NCBI RefSeq assembly: GCF_000012365.1
Contig: NC_007651.1
Coordinates: 868,001-932,000, forward strand
Direction: 5' to 3'
Source: Burkholderia thailandensis E264
Lineage (GTDB): Bacteria > Pseudomonadota > Gammaproteobacteria > Burkholderiales > Burkholderiaceae
DNA length: 64,000 nt
Positions 52,279 through 59,158 of the stretch are shown here, in pieces. Within the stretch, counting starts at the first letter, position 1, and each line of letters starts with the position of its first letter. The notes beneath the pieces were generated by a model. That model was not told where the DNA came from. It saw only the letters and a program-made list of their open reading frames with translations, and searched no databases. Position numbers and translations under genes: made by a program.

Positions 52279-52311
52279 CTTGGTTTTCCAAGAGGTTAGT
52301 CCCGTCTAACC
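52279..52311. repeat. Two short palindromes between left core and integrase
   Basis: CTTGG-TTTT-CCAAG lies at 52279-52292 and GGTTAG-TCCCGT-CTAACC at 52294-52311. They fall in the 175 bp between the left att core and the integrase start, where attachment-site or Xis/IHF-type binding sites are expected. Confidence 0.5.
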
Positions 52312-52355
52312 TTACGCCTAGACCAGACCGATTGCGGCACACTTTCCGATGCCGT

Positions 52356-52374
52356 GGCTCCTGGCTGGTTCCTG
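52356..52374 (+). repeat. Left arm-type direct repeats (GGCTCCTG)
   Basis: GGCTCCTG at 52356-52363 and GGTTCCTG at 52367-52374 are spaced with an 11-base period, about 130 bp inside the left core. The same repeats with the same period occur near the right end at 58701-58719. They are probable integrase arm-type binding sites. Confidence 0.6.
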
Positions 52375-52400
52375 CGTTCGATCTCGAACTAGGAGGCGTC

Positions 52401-52946
52401 ATGGCCAAGATCAAGCTCACAAAATCCGCTGTTGATGCGGCTGAAGTCACCGGCAAAGATTACGAACTGCGGGACACCATTGTCCCCGGATTTCTCTGCA
52501 AAGTCACCGCCCACGGGCGCAAGGTCTTCATGCTCCAGTACCGCACGAACTGGGGCGAGCGCCGCAAGCCGAAAATCGGCCAATTCGGCGAGTTGACCGT
52601 CGAGCAGGCCCGCTCGATCGCGCAGGACTGGCTGGCTGATGTGCGGAAAGGCAACGATCCGAGTGCCGCGAAACTGGCTGCGCGTATGTCGCCTACCGTC
52701 AAAGAGTTGTGTACCCAGTTCATGGAGGAATACTCCAGACCTCGCAACAAGCCGAGCACCGTTGATACTTACCAAGACCAGATCGACCGTTTCATCGTGC
52801 CGATGCTGGGCAAGCTCAAAGTACCCGACGTAACCCGACAACATATAACGACTCTGATGCGCGATCTGGCGAAAATTCCGGTCACGGCCAACCGGGTTCT
52901 GTCCTGCATCCGCAAGATGTTCAACATGGCCGAGGTATGGGGCTAA
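52401..52946 (+). pseudogene. P4-type tyrosine integrase, N-terminal fragment
   Basis: A 181-residue fragment of a tyrosine recombinase. The arm-binding DUF4102-type domain (about 1-90; MAKIKLTKSAVDAAEVTGKD, FLCKVTAHGRKVFMLQYRT) and the SAM-like core-binding domain (about 100-178; KPSTVDTYQDQIDRFIVPML) are present. The catalytic domain with the Arg-His-Arg-Tyr residues is missing: the sequence stops after FNMAEVWG, and the next DNA belongs to a LysR gene. AGGAGG precedes the ATG. It is a broken gene and cannot recombine DNA. Confidence 0.88.
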
Positions 52947-53392
52947 CGTTAATGGTAGCGGTGCCGGCTCGGCATCCGCTGCTGGCGCATAAATATTTGC
53001 CACTGGAAGAAGTGCTGCACTACCCGTTGGTACTGGGCGACCCACACGCCTGCGAGGGCTTTGCTCGCCAAGTGGATCGTATTCTGCGCCGCGTGGATCG
53101 AGAGCCGATCGTTGCCGAATGGGTCGCATCCATCGACTTGATGATGGCCTTAGTGTCAGCAGGCTTCGCCTTGGGTCTGGCGGGCACCTCGCAGATTGTG
53201 GCCAGCAGAGAGCCGGGTATCGTCGCACGGCCGCTGGCTGGACGCGCTCCCATGCTCACGACCTATCTGCTGCGTTCCGACAATGAACCGTCGCAGGTGC
53301 TGGCTCGTTTCATTGAGCGAGTAAGCAATCTTGAATCACTTGCGGCAAAGAAGGCCGTCGTATCATTTGATCCCGACGCGAGGGAGGAATAG
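52937..53392 (+). pseudogene. LysR regulator, C-terminal effector-domain fragment
   Basis: 151 residues that match only the substrate-binding domain of a LysR regulator (VAVPARHPLLAHKYLPLEEV, GFALGLAGTSQIVASREPGIVARPL). The HTH domain is missing; the frame begins at the deletion joint with the integrase fragment. Its ten-base overlap with the integrase end is a result of the joint and not a real coupling. LysR genes next to EexN are common in trb-type conjugative elements. Confidence 0.82.
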
Positions 53393-53396
53393 CGCC

Positions 53397-53645
53397 GTGA
53401 AACCGATCATGCTGATTCTGCTCGTTGCATTGCTGACGGCCTGCGGCAAATCCAAGCCGACCGAAACGGTGGATTCCCTCGTAGCCAATCCCGAGCACTT
53501 GAAGGAACTGCGCCAGCAGTGCAAGAAAGATCGTGTCACACTTGGCGACGAACTCTGCAACCGCGTGGCCGAGGCAACGAACCGGCAGTTCCTGGGCAAT
53601 GGCAAAGCGCCGTACACCCCGCCGAAGGATGCGCCGAAGTTCTAA
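53397..53645 (+). CDS. EexN-like lipoprotein (entry exclusion)
   Basis: An 82-residue lipoprotein. The signal ends with the lipobox LLTAC (Cys about 17), after MKPIMLILLVALLTA. The mature part with two more Cys (LRQQCKKDR and DELCNRVAEATNRQF) is the EexN pattern from trb-type elements, which prevent entry of a second copy. The start is GTG at 53397, since GGAGG lies eight bases upstream. It is intact but isolated from the rest of the trb operon. Confidence 0.78.
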   Translation: MKPIMLILLVALLTACGKSKPTETVDSLVANPEHLKELRQQCKKDRVTLGDELCNRVAEATNRQFLGNGKAPYTPPKDAPKF

Positions 53646-53800
53646 TCGTTGCCGATTCATCTAAAACTTCGATCTTCCAGCTTGATACGCCGCAATGCGC
53701 CTTTGCTTGCGGCGTTTTTCATTCGTTCGCCTTTGCGCGAAATCTTGCTTTTTTCTCGATATTTCTGCCGATAACGGTCTTTGACCGCCTCTTGACCTGA

Positions 53801-54067
53801 CGCCAATCGGCCGCCTACAACCCGCTGCTCGAAGTCCGGCGCGGCGCGCATGAAGTGCGTGACGTGCAGAACATCGCGGACATTCTGGTCGATCCCGAAG
53901 GTGCGCTGGAGAAGCGCAACCATTGGGAGAAGACCTCGCACGCACTGCTGGTCGGCGCGATCCTGCATGTGCTCTACGCGGGCGGGGACAAAACGCTGCG
54001 CGGTGTCGCCAACTTCCTGTCCGATCCGGCTTGCCCGTTCGAGCTGACGCTGCACCGGATGATGACG
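53801..54067 (+). pseudogene. TraG/VirD4 coupling-protein fragment
   Basis: About 87 residues from the middle of a TraG-type coupling protein: SAAYNPLLEVRRGAHEVRDV, NIADILVDPEGALEKRNHWEKTSH, LLVGAILHVLYAGGDKTLRGV and PACPFELTLHRMMT. The Walker A region lies upstream in a full protein and is absent here. It is open in frame into the TRAP permease, so two deletion joints (about 53800 and 54067) bound this piece. Confidence 0.8.
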
Positions 54068-55648
54068 GCACTCGGCAATGGCGACTTCTTCGCGACGAGC
54101 TATTTCGGCCAGGAGGCGATCGACATGATGCCGGCGCTACAGATTCCGCGCACCGTCGATCTCGCCGGCGTGATCGTAGGGTTCCTCTGCATCGCGATGT
54201 CAGCGTTCATGCGGCTTGTCGCTAGCCGGCGCGCGCACGTGTGCATCGCGCTCGCGCTGCTGGCTGCGCTGATCGGTGGCGGCTGGCTTGCGCGCGATGC
54301 CATGGCGATACTCGGCAACCTGAATCTCGTGCTCGATTTCGTCGTGCTGCTCGGTGCCGCCATTGCGATCGGTGTGCCGATCGCATTCGCGTTCGGCGCG
54401 GCGACAGTCGGCTACCTTCTTGTCGTCACGCACGTGCCGCTAAGCATCGTGATCGGTCAGATGACAGACGGCATGACCAACCTCGTACTGCTCGCGATTC
54501 CGATGTTTGTGCTGCTCGGGCTGCTGCTGGAGGCGACCGGCATTGCGCGACGGCTTGTCGAACTGATCGCGATGTTTGTCGGTCGCACGCGCGGCGGCCT
54601 GAACGTCGTGCTGGTGGCGGCGATGTTTTTGGTCTCTGGTATTTCCGGATCGAAGCTCGCGGACATGGCCGCAGTGACACCGGTGCTTTTTCCCGAAATG
54701 GAGCGGCGCGGACAGCAGCGCGCCGAAATGATTGCGCTGCTCGCCACGTCGGCGGCGATGGCCGAGCTGATTCCGCCGAGCCTCGTGCTGATCATCGTCG
54801 GAACGGTCTGCAATCTGTCGATCCAGTCTTTGTTCATCGGCGGGCTGATGCCGGCAGTGGTCGCGTCGCTAGGTCTGATCGCGGTCACGCTGCTGCGCGC
54901 GAGGCGGCGCAGCGAGCGCGCCGACGCGACGACGACGTCACGAGCCGCGGCAGCCTTGCCTGTGCATCCCGCAACCGCCGTATTCGAACGTGGTCACGGT
55001 GCGCGACGCTGGCGCGTATTCTTCGCCGCTTTGCCGGGGCTCGTATTGCCGTTCATGATCCGTTACTTCGTTGTCGAGGGCATCACGACCGCGACCGAGG
55101 TCAGCACGGTCGGCATCGTGTATACGCTCGCGGTCGGCATACTCGTGCATCGCGAGTTCAATTGGCACAAGCTCTATCCGATGCTGCGTGAAACCGCAGT
55201 GCTCACGGGGGCGATCATGCTGATGATCGCGATGGCGACCGCGATGAGCTGGGCGCTGACGCAGGCAGGCTTTGCCAGTGCGCTTGCACGGATGCTGGAG
55301 CACGCGCCCGGTGGCAAGGTGACCTTCATGGCGCTGTCAATTGCGCTGTTTATCACACTCGGAGCACTACTCGAAGGCATTCCCGCGATCGTGCTGTTCG
55401 GGCCGCTGCTGTTTCCGATCGCGCTGCAGCTTCATATCGACGGCATTCACTATGCAATCGTGGTCGTGCTGTCAATGAGCATCGGCATGTTCGCGCCGCC
55501 GATCGGCGTCGGCTACTACGGTGCATGCGCGGTCGGCAAGTGCGATCCGGATCGGGGCGCCACCGCGATGCTGCCATACCTCGGCGCGCTGCTGGCGGCG
55601 CTAGTGGTGATCGCCGCCGTGCCGTGGTTGTCCACAGTCGCGGTTTGA
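53855..55648 (+). CDS. TRAP transporter DctQM fusion, 5'-truncated and joined to TraG
   Basis: An open frame of 597 residues. The first ~71 residues are the TraG fragment. About 56 residues of the C-terminal part of DctQ follow (DFFATSYFGQEAIDMM ... VDLAGVIVGFLCIAMSAF), then a full-length DctM large subunit (about 128-597: GVPIAFAFGAATVGYLLVV, SGISGSKLADMAAVTPVLFPEMERRG, AMAELIPPSLVLIIVG). DctM has about 12 helices and is the channel; DctQ normally has four helices and here keeps about one. TRAP systems import C4-dicarboxylates and related acids with a DctP protein. With most of DctQ lost the transporter is probably inactive, although DctM looks undamaged. Confidence 0.75.
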   Translation: MRDVQNIADILVDPEGALEKRNHWEKTSHALLVGAILHVLYAGGDKTLRGVANFLSDPACPFELTLHRMMTALGNGDFFATSYFGQEAIDMMPALQIPRTVDLAGVIVGFLCIAMSAFMRLVASRRAHVCIALALLAALIGGGWLARDAMAILGNLNLVLDFVVLLGAAIAIGVPIAFAFGAATVGYLLVVTHVPLSIVIGQMTDGMTNLVLLAIPMFVLLGLLLEATGIARRLVELIAMFVGRTRGGLNVVLVAAMFLVSGISGSKLADMAAVTPVLFPEMERRGQQRAEMIALLATSAAMAELIPPSLVLIIVGTVCNLSIQSLFIGGLMPAVVASLGLIAVTLLRARRRSERADATTTSRAAAALPVHPATAVFERGHGARRWRVFFAALPGLVLPFMIRYFVVEGITTATEVSTVGIVYTLAVGILVHREFNWHKLYPMLRETAVLTGAIMLMIAMATAMSWALTQAGFASALARMLEHAPGGKVTFMALSIALFITLGALLEGIPAIVLFGPLLFPIALQLHIDGIHYAIVVVLSMSIGMFAPPIGVGYYGACAVGKCDPDRGATAMLPYLGALLAALVVIAAVPWLSTVAV

Positions 55649-55690
55649 GGGTGTGATACGAACAATTACGGAACGGTGAGGAGACACATC

Positions 55691-56701
55691 ATGAGCATGA
55701 ATCGCAGAGCTTTCGTGGGCGTGGTCGCGGGCATCGCCGCGGTGACCGTTGTACCGCGCGCCGCGCGCGCCGCGGAATTCACGTACAAGCTCGGACACGA
55801 CCAACCGATTACGCATCCGCAGCACATTCGCGCGGTGGAGGCGGCTGATAAGATCGCCAATGCGTCGGGCGGCCGGATGGTCCTCGAAATCTATCCGAAC
55901 AGCCAGCTCGGCAGCGATACGCAGATGGTCGCGCAGGTACGTTCGGGCGCGTTGGAGATGACGCTGCAAGGCGACATCATTCTGGGCAACATCGTGCCGG
56001 CCGCGTCGCTCGCCGGTCTACCGTTCGCGTTCGCCGGCTATGACGAGCTATGGCGCGCGATGGACGGCGAATTCGGCCGCGCCATTCACGCGGAAATTGA
56101 GCGCAAGACCGGGCTGCACGTGATGGAGAAGGGATGGGACGCCGGCTTCCGTCATCTGTTCACGAGTGAGAAGCTGGTGCACAGCGCGGCGGACATGAAG
56201 GGCCTGAAGCTGCGTGTACCGGCGGCCGCGATCGACCAGTCGCTGTTCAAGTCGCTTGGTTCCGCGCCGACACCGGTGCCGAGCGGCGACGTTTATACCG
56301 CGCTGCAAACGCGGCTCGTCGATGGCGCGGAGGGTCCGCTCGTCACGATCGAAAACGCGAAATACTATGAGGCCGCAAAGATTGTTTCGCTAACGAGCCA
56401 TCAACCGACGCCGTTCGAGCTGGTCGTGAATGGCGCCGCGTGGCGGCGTCTGCCGAAGGATCTTCAGGCGATCGCGTCCCAGTACCTGAACGAAGCCGCG
56501 CTGTTCGCGCGCGCGGACATCGCGAACGGCGAGGGCGGTCTCAAGCAACGGCTACGTTCGCAAGGCGTGACCCTCGTCGATCCGGACCGCGATTCGTTCC
56601 GGCGCGCGGTGCGCGACGCGGGCCTCTACCGGCAATGGCGCGACAGCTACGGCGTGGCGCCGTTTGCGATGCTGGAGAAAGTCGTTGGCACGCTGGCATG
56701 A
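55691..56701 (+). CDS. TRAP transporter substrate-binding protein DctP
   Basis: A 336-residue periplasmic binding protein. A Tat-like signal peptide (MNRRAFVGVVAGIAAVTVV, ending ARAAE) is followed by TRAP features: FTYKLGHDQPITHPQH, GGRMVLEIYPNSQLGSD, EMTLQGDIILGNIVPA and the substrate-coordinating Arg motif MKGLKLRVPAAAID (about 175-188), then PSGDVYTALQTRLVDGAEGPL. The ligand is probably a carboxylate, not identified. GAGGAG precedes the ATG. The gene is intact and follows the DctQM frame by 42 bp. Confidence 0.88.
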   Translation: MSMNRRAFVGVVAGIAAVTVVPRAARAAEFTYKLGHDQPITHPQHIRAVEAADKIANASGGRMVLEIYPNSQLGSDTQMVAQVRSGALEMTLQGDIILGNIVPAASLAGLPFAFAGYDELWRAMDGEFGRAIHAEIERKTGLHVMEKGWDAGFRHLFTSEKLVHSAADMKGLKLRVPAAAIDQSLFKSLGSAPTPVPSGDVYTALQTRLVDGAEGPLVTIENAKYYEAAKIVSLTSHQPTPFELVVNGAAWRRLPKDLQAIASQYLNEAALFARADIANGEGGLKQRLRSQGVTLVDPDRDSFRRAVRDAGLYRQWRDSYGVAPFAMLEKVVGTLA

Positions 56702-56816
56702 CGAAGCTGCGGCGGCGCGGTGATCCTGGAGCGGGTGCGCACTGGCCGTCGGACCGGCGCAGGTTGGCGGCGAGATCGGAGTCGGGTATCGTTCTGCGGA
56801 TAACCAGGAAAGAGTC

Positions 56817-57848
56817 ATGGGACGCAAGAGTCATTCGCACACGGTGACGCTGAAGGACGTGGCGCGCGAAGCCGAGGTGTCATACCAGACCGTGTCGCGT
56901 GCCATCAACGGATACGATGAAATCAGCGCGGAAACGCGCGAGAAGGTGCTCGATGTCTGCCGTCGGCTAGGCTATCGCCCCAACCGCCTGGCGGGCAGTT
57001 TGCGATCGAAACGCTCGAATGTCGTGGGCCTCATTGTGTCCGATATCGAAAACGTGTTTTTTGCCGAGGTGGCGAGTGGCGTCGAATCCGAGGCGAGACA
57101 CAAGGGTTATTCGGTGTTGCTCGCGAATACGGCCGAAGACATTGTGCGCGAACGCGAGGCGGTAGGGCAATTCTTCGAGCGGCGCGTCGACGGGCTGATT
57201 CTTGCGCCGAGCGAGGGAGAGCACGATTACCTGCGCACCGAGCTGCCGAAGACGTTTCCAATTGTGGCGGTCAATCGCGAGCTGCGGATTCCGGGCTGCG
57301 GCGCGGTGCTGTCCGAAAATGTGCGAGGCGCGCGCACCGCGGTCGAGTATCTGATCGCACGCGGCCATACGCGCATCGGCGCGATCGTTGGCAGCGCGGG
57401 GCTGATGACGTCGCGTGAACGGTTGAAGGGCTTTCGCGCCGCAATGTCCGCGGCGGGCCTGCCGGTCCGCCAGGAGTGGATCGCCGCAGGTGGCGTACGC
57501 GCGGACAACGGCCGCGACGGGGCGATCAAAGTGCTCACGGGTGCGGATCGCCCCACGGCATTGCTGACGTCGAGCCATCGGATCACCGAAGGGGCCATGC
57601 AGGCGCTGAACGTTCTAGGCTTGCGCTATGGGCCGGACGTGGAAATCGTAAGCTTCGACAATTTACCGTGGATGGCCTTTCTCGATCCGCCACTACCCGT
57701 GGTCGAGCAACCGACCCGGCGCATCGGGCAGGAAGCCATGCGCATGCTGATACACATGATCGAAGGCACGGGCAATGCGACGGAAATGCGTTTACAGACT
57801 CGCTTTGTCACGCACGTGGGTCAGGATTTAAGCGTCGAAGCAGAATGA
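56817..57848 (+). CDS. LacI-family transcriptional regulator
   Basis: A 343-residue regulator. The LacI HTH is VTLKDVAREAEVSYQTVSRAINGYDEIS (about 10-37), then the hinge region with YRPNRLAGSL and the periplasmic-binding-like effector domain (VVGLIVSDIENVFFAEVASG; GLRYGPDVEIVSFDNLPWMAFLDPP). A dimer would bind a palindromic operator. It follows dctP by 115 bp on the same strand and probably controlled the TRAP genes in response to their substrate. The gene is intact. Confidence 0.9.
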   Translation: MGRKSHSHTVTLKDVAREAEVSYQTVSRAINGYDEISAETREKVLDVCRRLGYRPNRLAGSLRSKRSNVVGLIVSDIENVFFAEVASGVESEARHKGYSVLLANTAEDIVREREAVGQFFERRVDGLILAPSEGEHDYLRTELPKTFPIVAVNRELRIPGCGAVLSENVRGARTAVEYLIARGHTRIGAIVGSAGLMTSRERLKGFRAAMSAAGLPVRQEWIAAGGVRADNGRDGAIKVLTGADRPTALLTSSHRITEGAMQALNVLGLRYGPDVEIVSFDNLPWMAFLDPPLPVVEQPTRRIGQEAMRMLIHMIEGTGNATEMRLQTRFVTHVGQDLSVEAE

Positions 57849-58262
57849 CTCGATGTCCACCCACGTCAGGTCATCGGGCTCGGAAGTAGGTGTTCTGTTT
57901 GCCCGCGTATATTTGTGTCGCGCTGATCGGAGTTAATGCGGACTTCCCTAATGTCGTGGGTTTCATTTCATATGGCGAGCGCAAGAACGGCACACTCGAC
58001 CTGACCTCATCGCGCAGCAAGCCGCAGCAGGCGGACTGGGCGCCGCCCACCGCATCCCCTGCCCATTGCGGCGGGGCGTCGTGCTGCTGAGGCAGCACGT
58101 CGCGCACGCGCGTCGCGTTTCTTCAACACTGCCCCCATCTCCTCGCGCACCTTCGCTAGGACTTGGTCGGTCAGTTTGTGGATGGTCGGGCGTTTCAGGT
58201 CGGAGTGCGTCAGGATTGTAGTCCCTTCGTGCGACGATCGATATCGACTGGTTACCAACGAG
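57849..58262. other. Degenerate element DNA, no intact gene
   Basis: This 414-bp stretch lies between the LacI gene and the tRNA terminator. A minus-strand frame (about 58258-58007) encodes HSDLKRPTIHKLTDQVLAKV and EEMGAVLKKRDARARR, which look like part of a real element-encoded protein, but it shifts into a different frame soon after. I treat it as a remnant of the conjugative element; I cannot name it. Confidence 0.5.
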
Positions 58263-58297
58263 AAAAAGCCGCCTCTGCATGAGCAGAGGCGGCTTTT
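58263..58297. terminator. Terminator of the intron-containing tRNA-Leu
   Basis: A perfect 12-bp stem (AGCCGCCTCTGC / GCAGAGGCGGCT, loop ATGA) has an A-run on the left and T-run on the right. On the minus strand it lies 8 bp after the CCA end of the tRNA gene. Confidence 0.92.
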
Positions 58298-58304
58298 CTT
58301 GAAT

Positions 58305-58640
58305 TGGTGCCCGAGGCCGGAATCGAACCGGCACGCCTTGCGGCGGGGGATTTTCTTCCCACTTCGGCTTTCGCCGCCGACGCTTCCGAAGAAGCGGCGT
58401 TCGTGGTCTGGAGCACGCCTTCACCATAGCGCCGCGTGTTACCGCCTTGCCTTAGGTGCCCGCCGTCTGCTCTCTACACCTTCCCTTGGATCTTTCGATC
58501 TGAGGGCTTGGCTCGGCATTAGCTCGGACTGAATCGTCCAGGGCCTTCACCGAGTTTGACGGGCTTCACCTCAAGAATTTCTTCGAGAGGGCTCAAATTT
58601 GGTCTGAGTCCCCTGCGTCTACCAATTTCACCACTCGGGC
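58305..58640 (-). tRNA. tRNA-Leu(CAA), interrupted by a group I intron
   Basis: The gene reads 5' GCCCGAG (58640-58634), a D-arm GTGAAATTGGTAGAC, anticodon stem GGGGA and loop CTC, then about 251 nt of intron, then AAAA, TCCCC, the variable arm CCGCCGCAAGGCGT, T-arm GCCGGTTCGATTCCGGC, CTCGGGC, A and an encoded CCA. The acceptor halves pair perfectly over seven bases. The spliced RNA would be an 85-nt tRNA with loop CTCAAAA, anticodon CAA. Both exons are intact and a strong terminator follows. It lies 190 bp inside the right end of the inserted element, which has destroyed another tRNA-Leu(CAA). Confidence 0.9.
58355..58605 (-). ncRNA. Group I self-splicing intron in the tRNA-Leu anticodon loop
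   Basis: A stretch of about 251 nt that carries the group I core. On the minus strand, GTCAAACTCGG and AATGCCGAGCCAAGC (P3/P4-P6 side) and GAAGGTGTAGAGAGCAGACGG, CACCTAAGGCAA and GCTATGGTGAAGGC occur in the same order as in the Azoarcus tRNA-Ile intron. The P7 helix is GAGCA (58472-58468) with TGCTC (58415-58411), a covarying replacement for GACTA/TAGTC there. A GCCGCTTCTTCGGAAGCGTCGGC-like hairpin forms the P9 region. The intron should end with G before AAAATCCCC. No open frame for a homing endonuclease fits inside. Confidence 0.88.
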
Positions 58641-58700
58641 ATGACGCGATGTTACAGCACTACCTACTGCGACCTACTTTGAGCCAGTACGCGCCGTACC

Positions 58701-58750
58701 GGCTCCTGATTGGCTCCTAGCTCGAAAAGCTGGCTTTTCGCTCAGGAGCC
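58701..58750 (+). repeat. Right arm-type repeats (GGCTCCTG)
   Basis: GGCTCCTG (58701-58708) and GGCTCCTA (58712-58719) repeat with the 11-base period seen at the left end, and an inverted copy CAGGAGCC lies at 58743-58750. They are 80-130 bp inside the right core and between the tRNA gene and the end of the element. Confidence 0.6.
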
Positions 58751-58827
58751 GAGATTTCCTACAAACCCTTGTCTGTCATGGCTTTGCGGACGATGAACCC
58801 AAGCTAACCATAGGTAAAAGTACCTAT

Positions 58828-58866
58828 TTTTGAGTCCCCTGCGTCTACCAATTTCACCACCTAGGC
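58828..58866 (-). tRNA. tRNA-Leu(CAA) 5' half, relic left by element insertion
   Basis: The minus strand reads GCCTAGG, TGGTGAAATTGGTAGAC, GC, the stem AGGGGA and loop CTCAAAA, then leaves the tRNA pattern (ATAGGTACTT). This matches the 5' half of the intact copy except in the acceptor (GCCTAGG for GCCCGAG). The 3' half with the matching, slightly decayed acceptor CCTGGC is at 52172-52224. It lacks its 3' part and cannot give a tRNA. Confidence 0.85.
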
Positions 58867-59158
58867 AAACCTGCGCCGCACATGCGATTGCGCGCGGCGA
58901 AAACGCAAATTATTACCGAAATCCCCCTTGCGGGCAAGCATCCCGCATGCCGATGCGGAACATGGGATGGTTCGAGGGTTCCCTGGCTCAGACAGATCAA
59001 GCGCCATGCGTCACGATGCGCATCACGCCTGCCCGCTGCGTCGCCCGCGAACTGCGTGACCGGGTCGCGCCCGTATTTTGCCTCGCGTGCGACGACGAAC
59101 GCGAGCGTCGCCCGCTTCGCCGGAAGGCCGGCCGGCGGGCAGCGCGCGCGGCCCGGCG

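Larger units (their letters stand above)
52217..58835. mobile_element. Decayed integrative element inserted in a tRNA-Leu anticodon loop
   Basis: The 8-bp core TTTTGAGT is repeated at 52217-52224 and 58828-58835, and the flanks are the 3' and 5' halves of one tRNA-Leu gene, so the 6.6 kb between them is inserted DNA. It carries a P4-type integrase fragment, a LysR fragment, an EexN-like gene, a TraG fragment, a DctQM TRAP permease, a DctP protein, a LacI regulator and a complete tRNA-Leu with a group I intron. The set LysR/EexN/TraG is typical of trb-type integrative and conjugative elements. Only fragments of transfer and integration functions remain, so it should be immobile. Confidence 0.8.

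Noticed and set aside
52217..52330. Second group I intron in front of the 3' tRNA relic
   Set aside because: GACTA and TAGTCC are spaced as a P7 might be, but the rest of the core blocks are missing and the sequence does not end in G before the exon; the att explanation is simpler.
58827..58866. A functional second tRNA-Leu at the right end
   Set aside because: After the anticodon loop the sequence departs completely from the tRNA pattern; there is no 3' half within reach.
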